Shown here: positions 33,522 through 42,850 of the stretch, piece after piece
How positions within the stretch are numbered: the stretch's first letter is position 1
Layout: each line of letters starts with the position of its first letter
Origin: Streptomyces alanosinicus
GTDB taxonomy: Bacteria; Actinomycetota; Actinomycetes; Streptomycetales; Streptomycetaceae
Direction of reading: 5' to 3'
NCBI RefSeq assembly: GCF_014650595.1
Contig: NZ_BMVG01000031.1
Span: 18,160 to 82,159 of the forward strand
DNA: 64,000 bases
Made by a program: the position numbers and the translations under genes
The notes under the pieces: model-generated
What the model saw: the letters and a program-made list of their open reading frames with translations, nothing else
The model's database searches: none
Told to the model about the DNA's origin: nothing

Positions 33522-34451
33522 ATGACTACGACTTCTGCCCCCGACGAACGCCTCAGTGTGGCCAGGACATTGCGGCTGGCGGTCGCGCAGAGCACGGTGC
33601 CGGAGGATCCCACTGATCGAGGAGCACTGCGGGCGGCCGGGCAAGAGATCCGGGCCCTGATGGTCGAGGCCGCCGAGGCTGGTGCGCGGTTGGTGCAGTT
33701 CCCCGAGGGGGCGATCACCTACCCGAGCAAGCACGTAATGGCGGCGGGCCCGGCCGGCGAGCTGGTGCCGGCTGATTGGAGCCGTGCCGCGTGGGATGTG
33801 ATGCGCGAGGAAGCGGAGTCGATCACCGCGCTGGCGGGAAAGCTCCGCTTGTGGACGGTGTTCGGATCGATCCACCCGCTCACACCGCCGAACCGACCGC
33901 ACAACAGCCTCTACGTCGTCTCCGACCACGGCCAGCTGGTCGCACGGTACGACAAGAGGTTCCTGTCACACACCGAGGTGTCCTACTTGTACTCCCCAGG
34001 ACACCAGCCGCTCGTCATCGAGGTGGACGGCATTCGGTTCGGCTTCGCGCTGTGCATCGAGGCCAACTTCCCGGAGGTGTTCGCCGAGTACGAGCGCTTG
34101 GACGTCGACTGCGTCCTGCTGTCGGTGATGGTCGACGACGCGCCCCGTGCCCGTGTCGCCCAGGCGTACGGGACGCTCTACAACTACTGGCTCGGCTACT
34201 CCATCCCGGCCCAGTTCAGCGCTACGGTGCCGTCCGGGGTCGTGGCGCCCGGCGGAAGGTGGCTGGCGCGCTGTCCCGCGAACGGACAACCTGCCCTCGC
34301 GATCGCGGACATCGACCTCGACTCGCAGGACGAAGACATCGACATGGCCGTTCGCTGCGCCCGCCCGTGGCGGCGCACTGCTCGATCTGGACTCTACGAG
34401 GAGCGGACCCCCGTCGGGGATCCGCGCAGCGATGCACGCACAGCGTTCTGA
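33522..34451 (+). CDS. Carbon-nitrogen hydrolase (nitrilase superfamily)
   Basis: 309 residues with the full catalytic triad: Glu in VQFPEGAITYP, Lys in ARYDKRFLSH and Cys in FALCIEANFPE. Members hydrolyse amides or nitriles. The C-terminal ~40 residues are Arg-rich and less conserved. It starts 67 bp after the deacetylase; no signal peptide. Confidence 0.88.
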   Translation: MTTTSAPDERLSVARTLRLAVAQSTVPEDPTDRGALRAAGQEIRALMVEAAEAGARLVQFPEGAITYPSKHVMAAGPAGELVPADWSRAAWDVMREEAESITALAGKLRLWTVFGSIHPLTPPNRPHNSLYVVSDHGQLVARYDKRFLSHTEVSYLYSPGHQPLVIEVDGIRFGFALCIEANFPEVFAEYERLDVDCVLLSVMVDDAPRARVAQAYGTLYNYWLGYSIPAQFSATVPSGVVAPGGRWLARCPANGQPALAIADIDLDSQDEDIDMAVRCARPWRRTARSGLYEERTPVGDPRSDARTAF

Positions 34452-34640
34452 GACCGCCCTACGGCCAGATTCCCTCGGCATTCCCACGGCTCCTCACCCA
34501 CCCGTCACCGAACTCGCCGGCCCTGCTGGTTCCGAGTCAGTAGTCAGGGCGAGGGTCTGAGGGGTGTCGTCGGTGGTGGCGGCAAGCAGGTCGTGTTGCC
34601 CGCCAGGGCGGGCGGTGAGGGCTGGCCTCGCGCCGTCGGT

Positions 34641-35483
34641 TCATCGGTCGCGGTTTTGCTGCCGGAGGAACTCCCGGGCTCCGCGGAGGCGGGTCGCCAG
34701 GTATTCCTGGGTGACGCGGCTGTCGAGGCGGACGCGGAGTCCGCCAGGGAGGCCGCTGTCGGCGCGACGGCCGGTCGGCAACAGCGATGCGTCGAGGCCG
34801 TCCCGCTGCGCAATGAGGGTGCCGAGTTCGTGGCGAGTGACGGCGTCCGGGCCGGCGAGGTGAAAGACGCCAGCCGCATCGGACAAGGTGAGCTCCCACA
34901 GTGCGGCGGCCAGATCACCGACATGGACTGGGCAACGGACATCGTCACTGAACAGGGCCCCGTCCCGCGTGCCGGCGACCAGGGCGTGCACCATGCGTTC
35001 GTGCTCGGACCGGCGACCATCGCCGATGATCAGCGAGGTCCGAGCGACGACGGCGCCGACGTCCAGGAGCCGCACGGCGGTCTCGGCCGCCGCCTTTGCC
35101 GCCCCGTACGGCGTTACCGGGTCGGGTAGACACGTCTCGTCGTACAGGTCGTGGCGGCGGCCGGAGAAAACGGCGTCACTCGAGACGTGGACCAGGCGGA
35201 TGCCCCGTTGAGCCGCGGCTTGGGCCAGTCGCATCCCGCCCTCGGCCGTGACTGCCCACTCGGATCCGCCACTGCTCGCGTTGACGACCGCCGTTGGGCT
35301 GACCGCGTCCAGGACTCCCCGCAGACTCGCAGGATTGCGCAGGTCAAGGCGGTGCCACGTCAATCCGGCGATCTCGCCGGGGTGTGAGTGGAAGGTGGCG
35401 GCCGTCTCCAGGCCCGCTGCACGTCCCTGGCGGGCCAGCTCAGCGCCCAGGAACCCGCTGCCGCCCACGATCAGTACCGTCAT
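34641..35483 (-). CDS. RmlD-like NAD(P)-dependent reductase/epimerase
   Basis: 280 residues from ATG 35483. N-terminal Rossmann motif MTVLIVGGSGFLGAELA, SSDAVFSG with a tyrosine-lysine pair in VTPYGAAKAAAE, and VHVGDLAAALWEL place it in the extended SDR group near dTDP-4-dehydrorhamnose reductases. No other sugar genes are close, so the substrate is open. It is convergent with the nitrilase. Confidence 0.85.
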   Translation of the reverse strand: MTVLIVGGSGFLGAELARQGRAAGLETAATFHSHPGEIAGLTWHRLDLRNPASLRGVLDAVSPTAVVNASSGGSEWAVTAEGGMRLAQAAAQRGIRLVHVSSDAVFSGRRHDLYDETCLPDPVTPYGAAKAAAETAVRLLDVGAVVARTSLIIGDGRRSEHERMVHALVAGTRDGALFSDDVRCPVHVGDLAAALWELTLSDAAGVFHLAGPDAVTRHELGTLIAQRDGLDASLLPTGRRADSGLPGGLRVRLDSRVTQEYLATRLRGAREFLRQQNRDR

Positions 35484-35634
35484 GCCTTCCACGCTAGGAC
35501 AGCAAGGTCCGTGCTGAAGCCGAACCGTCTGAAGCGCAGCGTTGGAGACACGCCCAGCCGGTCGGTGCGGAATCCCTGTGGGCATCGTCTGCGCAGTCCG
35601 GCGCGGGGCCGCACGTGCAGTCCTGGTGGCGGGG

Positions 35635-36083
35635 TCATCCGCACACCGCCTCGAGGGATCCGTCGTCCGGCCAGGTCGGGCGGTACGGGTCGTCGATGAT
35701 CCACCCCCGCCATGCGGTGTCGCGGAGCTCGCCCGTGCTCTCGTCGACCACGCCCTCGGGCACCAGCCGCAGCCGCGGCCGGGCGGACCGGCGACGCTCG
35801 ACGGCGTGTTGCGTCCGTGCGGTGAGCCGCTCCCGGTACCGGCGCCGCTGGTCTCCGTGCCGTTTGCGGCGCCGTTCCCCCAGGCCGGCGGTGCCGCGGG
35901 CGAGGGCGACGTCACGCGGCGGCGCACCGTGGTGCGGTGCAGGCCTGTCGCCGCGGCCAGGTGCACGACGTCGGCGCCGTCGAGCAGGTCGAGGGCGGCG
36001 AGGATCCGCGCCCCAGAGGTGCCGTGGGCGCAGTGGCGACAGGCGTCGGTACTCATCACGGCGCCCAGCGCGCGGGTGCTCAT
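35635..36083 (-). pseudogene. HTH-domain gene with frameshift
   Basis: The start reads MSTDACRHCAHGTSGARILA then ADVVHLAAATGLHRTTVRRR, an IclR/TetR-like winged helix-turn-helix. Near 35915 the sensible sequence moves to another frame: RERLTARTQHAVERRR, VVDESTGELRDTAWRGWIID, ending at 35635. Without the shift it would be a ~150-residue regulator. Either decayed or a base-call error. Confidence 0.5.
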
Positions 36084-36316
36084 GACAGTCAGGAGCACCG
36101 CCTCGTGACACAGACAGACAAGGTCGACCCGGTACTGCGGCATGAACCTGCCGACGATCCGATGGGGACTATGGCTTTCCGTAATCTGACGGACCGAGCG
36201 TGGGAGTCGTACAGCATCGCGCTGCACTACCACACGTCCCTGGGGCTGTCTGACGGATCCTGTCACTCTCTAACCGGACACTCCCTAGTGGGCAGCGTGG
36301 GCCGTCATCAGGTCAT

Positions 36317-36600
36317 GTGGCCTGGACGGCTTGGCCGCGTCGGATGGACAGCACCAGTGCCTCCTTCACCGCCGCCTACGGTGCCAAGGCTCAGGCAGGC
36401 AAGTGGACCCACCTCGTCGGCGTCTACGACGCTGACGCCGGCCAGCTCCTGCTCTACGTCAACGGCCGTCTGTCCGCCACCAAGGCCTACACCGGGACCG
36501 CCTGGAACGCCGCGGGACCCGTCTAGTTCGGCCGTCGGACCCTCTCCGACGACGAGGGCCGAACCTACACCTTCCATCACGTGTGGCTGAGCGGCTGGGC
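36317..36600 (+). pseudogene. LamG/concanavalin-like domain relic
   Basis: AQAGKWTHLVGVYDADAGQL then LLYVNGRLSATKAYTG is the core of a LamG domain of a secreted protein. An in-frame TAG at 36524-36526 interrupts it, with FGRRTLSDDEG continuing behind. No start or signal peptide is seen; a fragment of a larger gene. Confidence 0.6.
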
Positions 36601-36767
36601 CATGGTCCGGATCCACACCGGATACGGCCGCGACACCAGCGCCGACCTGCATCAGGGCCGACGCCGCGAGGTGCGGGATGACCACGGTGACACCGCGACC
36701 CTGCGCAACGCCTGCGGCCGCTTCGTCGACGCAGGTGACGCCGGTGCACGGGCTGGTGTGAATGCGT

Positions 36768-36808
36768 GCAGGGTGTCTGCTCCGCAGGCCGCGGGGGAGA
36801 CACCCTGC
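36768..36808 (-). terminator. Hairpin after the DUF3761 gene
   Basis: GCAGGGTGTCT (36768-36778) pairs with AGACACCCTGC (36798-36808), 11 bp just past the stop of the small secreted protein. Confidence 0.7.
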
Positions 36809-36819
36809 GTCATGGCGGT

Positions 36820-37089
36820 CTACTTGAACCAGTAGCGGACGCCGTGGTGGTGGGAGCAGGTGCCCTGTGAGTGCGACGAGTACGACACGCTCGCGTCGTA
36901 GCACTTCGCGGTCTCGTACTTGTCCCTGGGCTTTTGACGGTGCGTCCAGCCGCACACACCAGTGGTGTGGCGGATGCAGTGGTGAGCGGTGTTGGTCGAC
37001 GGCAGGGTCGCCGCGGACGCGGCCGGTGCACTGAAGAAGACACCGGCCACGGCGACAGCCACCGCTGAGACAGCAAGACGAGCGCGCAA
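36820..37089 (-). CDS. Small secreted DUF3761-like protein
   Basis: 89 residues from a TTG with a GGGGGG-rich site. Residues 1-27 form a Sec signal peptide (AVSAVAVAVAGVFFSAPAAS, cleavage after ASA). The mature part has four cysteines and ends SYSSHSQGTCSHHHGVRYWF, the C-terminal signature of DUF3761. Function unknown. It is followed by a clear terminator. Confidence 0.75.
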   Translation of the reverse strand: MRARLAVSAVAVAVAGVFFSAPAASAATLPSTNTAHHCIRHTTGVCGWTHRQKPRDKYETAKCYDASVSYSSHSQGTCSHHHGVRYWFK

Positions 37090-37551
37090 AGGAACCCCCC
37101 TTTGAGTTCGAGCAAGTGCAGGGGGACTCTATATGGATTTCAACCGCTTACGTGCGGTTTCGAGATAGCGGACGCAGCGGAGGACCGCGGAGTCTGTCTG
37201 ACGCCGACCAGGGCTATCACCACTCGGCTCCTCCGCGAGCAGGACAGCCCGATCGCTAGGCGTGGACCCGGAGGACTGGCGGACGCTCAGTTCGGTGAGT
37301 ACGGCACGCTGCACGACGCCAGGCAACCACCTGATGTGACTGCGGTCTTCACCTGTGGTCGTGGCGCTTGCCCGCCTGGCAGCCGGCGGCGATGCGGCCG
37401 GCTTCGATGTCGGATTCGACGCGGCGGACGAGCAATGCTCGTGACCTGTGGATCGGCCTCGGGTTGGACGCGGAGGGCGTACCTTCCCGAGTGATCGACT
37501 TCTGGTCATCGAGCAGGCCGACGTTGCACCGTCGGTCGGGAAGGCACGCCC
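37090..37551. other. Gene-poor flank of the IS256 relic
   Basis: No convincing gene. A short minus-strand stretch (37360-37440) reads LLVRRVESDIEAGRIAAGCQ and may be another gene relic. The left end of the IS256 element should lie here but no terminal repeat could be paired. Confidence 0.4.
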
Positions 37552-38583
37552 GTGCTGAGCGTAGTGAATGCCGATGGAACGACCGAGGCTGGCTCCCTGA
37601 TCGACGACATCGTCCGCGAGGGCGCGAGGCGGATGCTGGCCGCCGCGCTGGAGGCCGAAGTCGACGCCTATATAGCCGAGTTGACCGACAAGCGTGATGA
37701 GCGCGGGCATCGTCTGGTGGTCCGAAACGGCTATCACCAGCCTCGGAAGGTCACGACCGCGGCCGGGTCGGTCGAGGTGAAAGCCCCGCGGGTGAACGAC
37801 AAGCGCGTCGACGAGACGACGGGTGAGCGCAAGCGATTCTCCTCGGCGATCCTGCCGCCATGGTGCCGCAAGTCCCCGAAGATCAGTGAGGTGCTGCCGC
37901 TGCTCTACCTCCACGGCCTGTCGTCCGGCGATTTCGTAGCCGCACTGGAGCAGTTTCTGGGCAGCTCCGCCGGGCTCTCACCAGCGACCGTGACACGGCT
38001 GACGGCCCAGTGGCAGGCGGACCACACCGCGTTCGGCGAGCGTGATCTGTCGGGCAGCGACTACGTCTACGTGTGGGCTGACGGCATCCACCTGCGCATA
38101 CGCTTGCGGGAGGCGAAGTCGTGCGTCCTGGTGCTGATGGGGGTGCGCGCGGACGGCACCAAAGAGCTGATCGCCATGGCCGACGGCTACCGCGAATCCG
38201 CCGACTCCTGGGCCGACTTGCTGCGGGACTGCGCACGCCGGGGCATGCGTGCTCCCGTCCTCGCGGTCGGCGACGGCGCCCTGGGCTTTTGGAAGTCCCT
38301 GGCCGAAGTGTTCCCCGAAGCCCGCCATCAGAGGTGCTGGGTTCACAAGACCGCCAACGTTGCAAACGCCCTGCCGAAATCTGCGCAGCCCGGCGCGAAG
38401 AAGGCCCTGCAGGAGATCTACAACGCCGAGGACCGCGACCACGCGCTCAATGCCATCACGGCGTTCGAGACGGCATACGGTGCGAAGTTCCCCAAGGCCG
38501 TCAAGAAGGTCACCGACGGCGTGGACGAGCTGCTGGCGTTCTACGGCTTCCCCGCCGAGCACTGGATTCACCTGCGGACCACG
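37552..38583 (+). pseudogene. IS256-family transposase, 5' part
   Basis: 344 codons from GTG 37552. LPLLYLHGLSSGDFVAALEQ, YVWADGIHLRIRL (first catalytic Asp), VLAVGDGALGFWKSL (second Asp) and RHQRCWVHKTANV are IS256 hallmarks. The frame is cut after HWIHLRTT by the IS110-type insertion at 38584; the rest of the gene resumes at 40090. Joined, the two parts give a full-length transposase without other damage, so the insertion is fairly recent. Confidence 0.88.
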
Positions 38584-38611
38584 GATGAAATCGGCAAGCC
38601 CTGCGGCGGGT

Positions 38612-39829
38612 TTACGTGGAGTTCTTCGATGCAGTGGCGGGGCCGCGCGGCTGCCAGTGAGCCGTCATCACCGCGTAGGCGCGCTCCTGTTGCTCGACGA
38701 TCTCTCGCTCATGGCGGCGCAGGGCCTTGTCGTTGTACTCGTAACCCAGGCCGCGGCGGGCGACGCGGCGCTCGGCGCCGGCCTGCAGTTGCAGCTTGCG
38801 CCGTTTGAAGGCCACCAGGCTGGGCCGGGCGAAGGCATAGTCCTCGCCCTTGGTGACCAAGTGCCAGCACAAGGTGGTCATTTTCCGGGCGGTGGCGACG
38901 ATCGCGACCTGGATACCGCGCCGCGCCTTGATGCGCTGGTAGAACGCGCGCAGAGGCCCCGGGGAGCGGGATGCCACCCACGCTGCCTCCACCAGCATGC
39001 CCCTGACTTGGGACCGGCCGGTCTTGGTGATCCGGCCGGTGGCGGCCGGCAGCCCGCCGGACTGGCGCACGCGAGGATTGAGCCCGAAGTAAGCGACCAG
39101 CTTGTCGGCGGAGCGGAAGCGCGCGAAGTCGCCGACGGCCGCGGTGACGGACAGAGCGACGTTGACGTCGACACCGGGGATCGTCATCAGCCGGCGGATG
39201 TCGGGGTCGTCCAGGGCCTCGACGGCGACCCGTCGGTCCAGCTCGGCCAGTTCCGTGCCGTGGAAGTCCAGCTGCCGCAGCAGCGCATCGACCGCCTCGC
39301 GTTCGTCGTCCGGCAGCGGCAGGCGCTGCAGCCAGGCACGGCCACGAGTGCCGAAGGCGTCGCTGACCGGCGGCCTGGGCATCAGGTTACGGTGCAGGAT
39401 CGACTGGACCTGGTTCTTGATCCGGGTGCGCTGGCGGACCACGTGCATACGCCGCGCGATCAGCCGCCGCCGGCGGCTCGTGCGCTCGTCGGGCAGCCAC
39501 ACCGGCGGCAGGAAGTCCGCAGCCAGGAGCTGGGCGAGGATCCGTGCATCGACCTTGTCGGTCTTGACCTTGGCCTCCGCGATCGCCCTGGTCTTGTGCG
39601 GGTTCGACACCACGACCCGCGCCACCTTGGGACGCAGCAACAGCGCAATCGCCTCGGAGTTGCCGGTGGCCTCCAGGGCCACCTCGTCGTCCTTTCGCAA
39701 CGTCGCGGCCCAGGCCCGCAGTTCCTCAGGGCGGCAGCCGATCTGCCCGGCATCCCGAAGGAGGCCGTCCTCGACAATCGCTATCTGGGCGAAGTCGCGG
39801 TGGATGTCCATTCCGATTTTGCGGCCCAT
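38612..39829 (-). CDS. IS110-family transposase (DEDD recombinase)
   Basis: 405 residues from ATG 39829 (GGAGGCGGCC upstream). The N-terminal RuvC-like domain has GMDIHRDFAQIAIV (Asp), VALEATGNSEAIA (Glu) and KVKTDKVDARILAQLL (Asp pair). The C-terminal domain has IPGVDVNVALSVTAAVGDF and the YFGLNPRVRQSGG region with the Tnp_20 serine site. It appears complete and could be active. Confidence 0.9.
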   Translation of the reverse strand: MGRKIGMDIHRDFAQIAIVEDGLLRDAGQIGCRPEELRAWAATLRKDDEVALEATGNSEAIALLLRPKVARVVVSNPHKTRAIAEAKVKTDKVDARILAQLLAADFLPPVWLPDERTSRRRRLIARRMHVVRQRTRIKNQVQSILHRNLMPRPPVSDAFGTRGRAWLQRLPLPDDEREAVDALLRQLDFHGTELAELDRRVAVEALDDPDIRRLMTIPGVDVNVALSVTAAVGDFARFRSADKLVAYFGLNPRVRQSGGLPAATGRITKTGRSQVRGMLVEAAWVASRSPGPLRAFYQRIKARRGIQVAIVATARKMTTLCWHLVTKGEDYAFARPSLVAFKRRKLQLQAGAERRVARRGLGYEYNDKALRRHEREIVEQQERAYAVMTAHWQPRGPATASKNST

Positions 39830-40089
39830 GGCCGCCTCCCTCTGATCCTTCCGTGCTGGGGACCAGCTGGGCGAAACGACACCTACGGATCCGCGCTCGC
39901 AGCGCATCCTGGCAGGTCGCAGGGGCGGCCAACTACTAACTCGGGCGCACAGCCCATCGTTCAACACCGGCCTGCCCATGCTGAATCCCCGGATGCCCCT
40001 GGCCCGGACGGTCGCACCGTACGGCGAGAACCACGTCCCGTCACTACCGGTACCAGAACGGGCCTCCACCGATGTTCATACCGGGTACG
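39830..40089 (-). ncRNA. Candidate bridge RNA region of the IS110 element
   Basis: In IS110-subgroup elements the non-coding end upstream of the recombinase encodes a structured bridge RNA with target- and donor-binding loops. This 260-bp region is in that place. It contains ACCACG-t-CCCG at 40030-40040, resembling the occupied target ACCACG-aa-CCCG, as expected of a guide segment, but such a short match may be chance. Confidence 0.45.
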
Positions 40090-40311
40090 AACCCGATCGA
40101 GTCGACCTTCGCCACCGTCCGCCTGCGAACGAAGGTCACCCGGGGCGCCGGCAGCGCGGCCGCCGCACTGGCCATGGTCTTCAAGCTCGTCGAGTCCGCC
40201 CAGCAGCGGTGGCGGGCCGTGAACGCACCCCACCTCGTCGCCCTCGTCCGCGCTGGAGCCCGCTTCGAACGCGGCCGCCTTGTCGAACGGCCCAAGGCAG
40301 TGGCGGCCTAG
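40090..40311 (+). pseudogene. IS256-family transposase, 3' part
   Basis: Continues the gene at 37552: NPIESTFATVRLRTKVTRG, then VFKLVESAQQRWRAVNAPHL and the ending LVERPKAVAA. The stop overlaps the convergent MBL-fold stop, so no right terminal repeat of IS256 remains. Confidence 0.85.
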
Positions 40312-41078
40312 CCAATCGAGAAGGTGGCACCGGGTGAGGCATAGTCGACGGGACCGTCGAACCGGGCCGAGGCGCGCACCACCGCCTGCTGCGGGGTGAG
40401 GAATCGGCCGACGTGGGTGACGATCAACCGGCCTGCCCGGGCCGCGCTGGCCGTGTCGCCGGTGTCTTCGGGCGTGTGGTGCACCTGTTCGCCCTCGGCC
40501 GGCGCCTGGGCGCTTTCGGCCTCACACAGAAGTACATCGCATCCCTCGGCCAACTCCGTGAGGTTCGCGCACGGTGCTGTGTCCCCGGAGTAGACCAGCG
40601 ATCGGCCCTCGGCCTCGATACGCACGGCGAAGGCCGGAATGCCATGCGCCACTGCCCGGCTGGTCAACGTGAGCGCGCCGACACACGCCTGATGCCCGTC
40701 ATCCAGCTCATGGACGGCGAAAGCGGACTCGACCGGGCTGCGCGTCGAGGTGTTGGTCAGGAAGTGGGCCAGCCGGTCAGCGATACCCGGCGGCCCGTAC
40801 AGGGGGATGGGCGCGGCAAGCTGAATATCCGCGAAGAGCGCCGCGTAATAGGCAGTGAGCAGGTCCGCGCTGTGATCGGCATGCAGGTGCGAGATCCATA
40901 TCGCGTCCACCTCTTCGAGCCGGACATGCCGCTGCAGCTGCGCCAGCGTCCCGCTGCCCGCATCCACCCAGACCCGAGTGCCGCCGCTGGACACCAGGTA
41001 GCCGGAGCACGGGTTGTCCACGGTCGCGTAGGGCGTGGCACACCCCAGGACGGTGAGGCGGAGAAGATCGCTACTCAT
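40308..41078 (-). CDS. MBL-fold metallo-hydrolase
   Basis: 256 residues. AIWISHLHADHSADLL is the H-x-H-x-D-H metal motif; LVYSGDTAPC and LIVTHVGRFL provide further ligands, as in RNase Z/arylsulfatase-like members. No signal peptide. Its last codon abuts the IS256 relic, so the 3' end may have been trimmed by the element, but the length is normal. Substrate unknown. Confidence 0.85.
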   Translation of the reverse strand: MSSDLLRLTVLGCATPYATVDNPCSGYLVSSGGTRVWVDAGSGTLAQLQRHVRLEEVDAIWISHLHADHSADLLTAYYAALFADIQLAAPIPLYGPPGIADRLAHFLTNTSTRSPVESAFAVHELDDGHQACVGALTLTSRAVAHGIPAFAVRIEAEGRSLVYSGDTAPCANLTELAEGCDVLLCEAESAQAPAEGEQVHHTPEDTGDTASAARAGRLIVTHVGRFLTPQQAVVRASARFDGPVDYASPGATFSIG

Positions 41079-41256
41079 CCGGGGAGTCTATAGAACGCTT
41101 GATCCACAGGTATTAACAATTTCTCGTGGTTGTGGGCACCCCGCGCATTTCACGAACGGCTGCTGCCCCACGGCTAGGAGCCGAGCCGCAGGGGACATGC
41201 GCGAACAGCAGAAGATCACCTGGCCGTGGGACCGACCGGCAGCGGCCCGGTGGCCG

Positions 41257-41934
41257 TCAGCTCAGACCGAGACTGCTCAGCGCGGTGGTCCAGTCACTGA
41301 CGATGGCCTGCTGCGCCGCCTTCAAGGTGACCTTCCCGGAGCAGACCGCGGTGTGCAGCTTCGTCTCCACCGGGTCCTTGAGATTGTTCACGCCTGAACC
41401 CGGCTTGTGACCCGGGTCGGCCGGCTCCACCCACAAATTGCGGGCATCGTTCGGGTCACCGCCCAGCTGCAGCGAGATGAGGTGGTCGTACTCGGCGTCG
41501 CCGAGACTGCCCTTGTAGCCGTAGGAGGCGGCGTTCGCCTGCTTCTCCTTGCGGGTGATCGCCTCCGGCGGACGGATGTTCTTGGTGTAGCCGCCCTTGC
41601 GGCAGATCGTCGTCGACAGATTCGCCTGCGTCACCGCCGGAGAGATGGCACCGGGATTGCACTTCAGGTCCTCAAGAGGCTCACCCTTCTCCATGCGGTA
41701 GTGACAGCTGCCCGCGGGCGGCTGCTGCTGCACCGTGTAGGTCGACTGCGGCCCCGCACCCACCGGAATCGCCCCCACCGAACCCCCGGCCGGCGTCGTA
41801 CCCGATGACCGGGAAGCAGACGCACCGTTCTTCCCACCCGCCCCTGCACCCGAATGCGTGCTGGAGGACGAACACCCCGCCACCACAAGACAGGACAACG
41901 CCACCAGCGGAACAACACGACGGGACAGACCCAT
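41257..41934 (-). CDS. Lipoprotein with HNH-endonuclease-like domain
   Basis: 225 residues. Signal peptide with lipobox LVVAGC (Cys21), then a Ser/Gly-rich linker. The C-terminal domain has AEYDHLISLQLGGDPNDARN then LWVEP, the H-N core of HNH nucleases, with cysteines (SCHYRMEKG, TTICRKGGY) probably forming disulfides. It should be anchored outside the membrane. First of three extracytoplasmic HNH-type genes within 4 kb. Whether it degrades DNA is not shown. Confidence 0.75.
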   Translation of the reverse strand: MGLSRRVVPLVALSCLVVAGCSSSSTHSGAGAGGKNGASASRSSGTTPAGGSVGAIPVGAGPQSTYTVQQQPPAGSCHYRMEKGEPLEDLKCNPGAISPAVTQANLSTTICRKGGYTKNIRPPEAITRKEKQANAASYGYKGSLGDAEYDHLISLQLGGDPNDARNLWVEPADPGHKPGSGVNNLKDPVETKLHTAVCSGKVTLKAAQQAIVSDWTTALSSLGLS

Positions 41935-42247
41935 GACAACCCCTCACAGACAGACAGCAGCTGAGCAGATGCTCCCCCACTCCCCTATCGCCCTACTCCC
42001 CGGGGCCCAGGGCGCACAGACGCGCGAACCCTCACCCGGTCAAGCCCTCCAACGACAAGCCCACGTGCCACCGCCCGTGCAGAGTCGTCAACAGCCCCCT
42101 ACCCTCAAGGCCAGCCCTCGTGCCCGCTACCGGTGAACCCGGCAAAGGGACATTCTCCCGTCGCACTCCAGCGAATCGGCCTCCCAGCGAACCGAGTCGT
42201 TCGGGCTTCTGCCTCAACGGACCCGGAGCGACGGCCTCGGCAGCTCG
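41935..42247. other. Intergenic region, nothing recognised
   Basis: 313 bp between two minus-strand genes. It should contain the lipoprotein promoter; no gene, repeat or clear hairpin found. Confidence 0.4.
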
Positions 42248-42850
42248 TCACGGTGCATCACCGGTCTCTCCGATGAGCCGCCTGTAGAGGGGGTCGGTGA
42301 GGTCCGGCCGCACGTTACACGCCACCACGGGATGTCCGGTCAGCCGCGAGCGCTGGGCGATGGCGGTGAAGGAGACATCGATCTGAGAGATCCCGTAGGA
42401 GATGAGCTTGGCGACCGAGGTGCCGTAGGCGACGCCCCGCACCTTGGCCCACAGGAGCGCGCCCGCGCACATCGCGCACGGCTCGGCGGTGGTCACCACC
42501 ACGTGCGAGGGGAGGTCCAGGCCGGCATCGGTGGCTTTGCGCAGCAGGTTGACCTCGGCGTGTGCCGTCGGGTCACCGGTATTGTCCGTGGTGTTGCAGG
42601 ACCCGGCTACGACGGCCCCGCTGCCGGCATCGACCAGGACGGCCCCGAAGGGCCAGCGGGCCTGGCGGGCCCAGTCCACAGCGACAGGCATGGCGTGTTC
42701 CACCGCGTCCGTGAGATCGGCCGGCCAGTCCTCGCCCCGGTGCCCCTGTAGGGCGCTCGCGGGTGGAGCGAGCACGCCGAGCGCGGAGAGCGGTGCGGCT
42801 GCGACAGCTGTGCGCAAAAAGCGGCGGCGGGAAGAGTTCGAGGAGATCAT
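42248..42850 (-). CDS. Tat-exported nucleoside/cytosine-deaminase-like protein
   Basis: 200 residues. The N-terminus SSRRRFLRTAVAAAPLSALG is a twin-arginine signal, unusual for a deaminase. The zinc-dependent deaminase motifs are complete: DPTAHAEVNLL and VTTAEPCAMCAGAL. The body resembles guanine deaminases and TadA-type enzymes. Export suggests action on extracellular nucleobases, an inference from the signal. Confidence 0.82.
   Translation of the reverse strand: MISSNSSRRRFLRTAVAAAPLSALGVLAPPASALQGHRGEDWPADLTDAVEHAMPVAVDWARQARWPFGAVLVDAGSGAVVAGSCNTTDNTGDPTAHAEVNLLRKATDAGLDLPSHVVVTTAEPCAMCAGALLWAKVRGVAYGTSVAKLISYGISQIDVSFTAIAQRSRLTGHPVVACNVRPDLTDPLYRRLIGETGDAP

Larger units (their letters stand above)
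38584..40089 (-). mobile_element. IS110-family element inserted in IS256
   Basis: The 1506-bp block interrupts the IS256 gene exactly between ACCACG (38578-38583) and AACCCG (40090 on). ACG occurs at both junctions, so the boundary is uncertain by up to 3 bp. There are no inverted repeats, as usual for IS110. The transposase leaves 260 bp non-coding upstream and 28 bp downstream, the arrangement of the IS110 subgroup rather than IS1111. Confidence 0.85.

Noticed and set aside
35484..36266. Extension of the RmlD-like reductase to a 541-residue protein
   Set aside because: ATG 35483 starts exactly at the Rossmann motif; the upstream part is a frame-shifted reading of a separate HTH gene.
37129..37914. 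A 261-residue minus-strand frame across the IS256 start
   Set aside because: Antisense to the transposase and Ser/Arg-rich; only a very short part looks like a relic.
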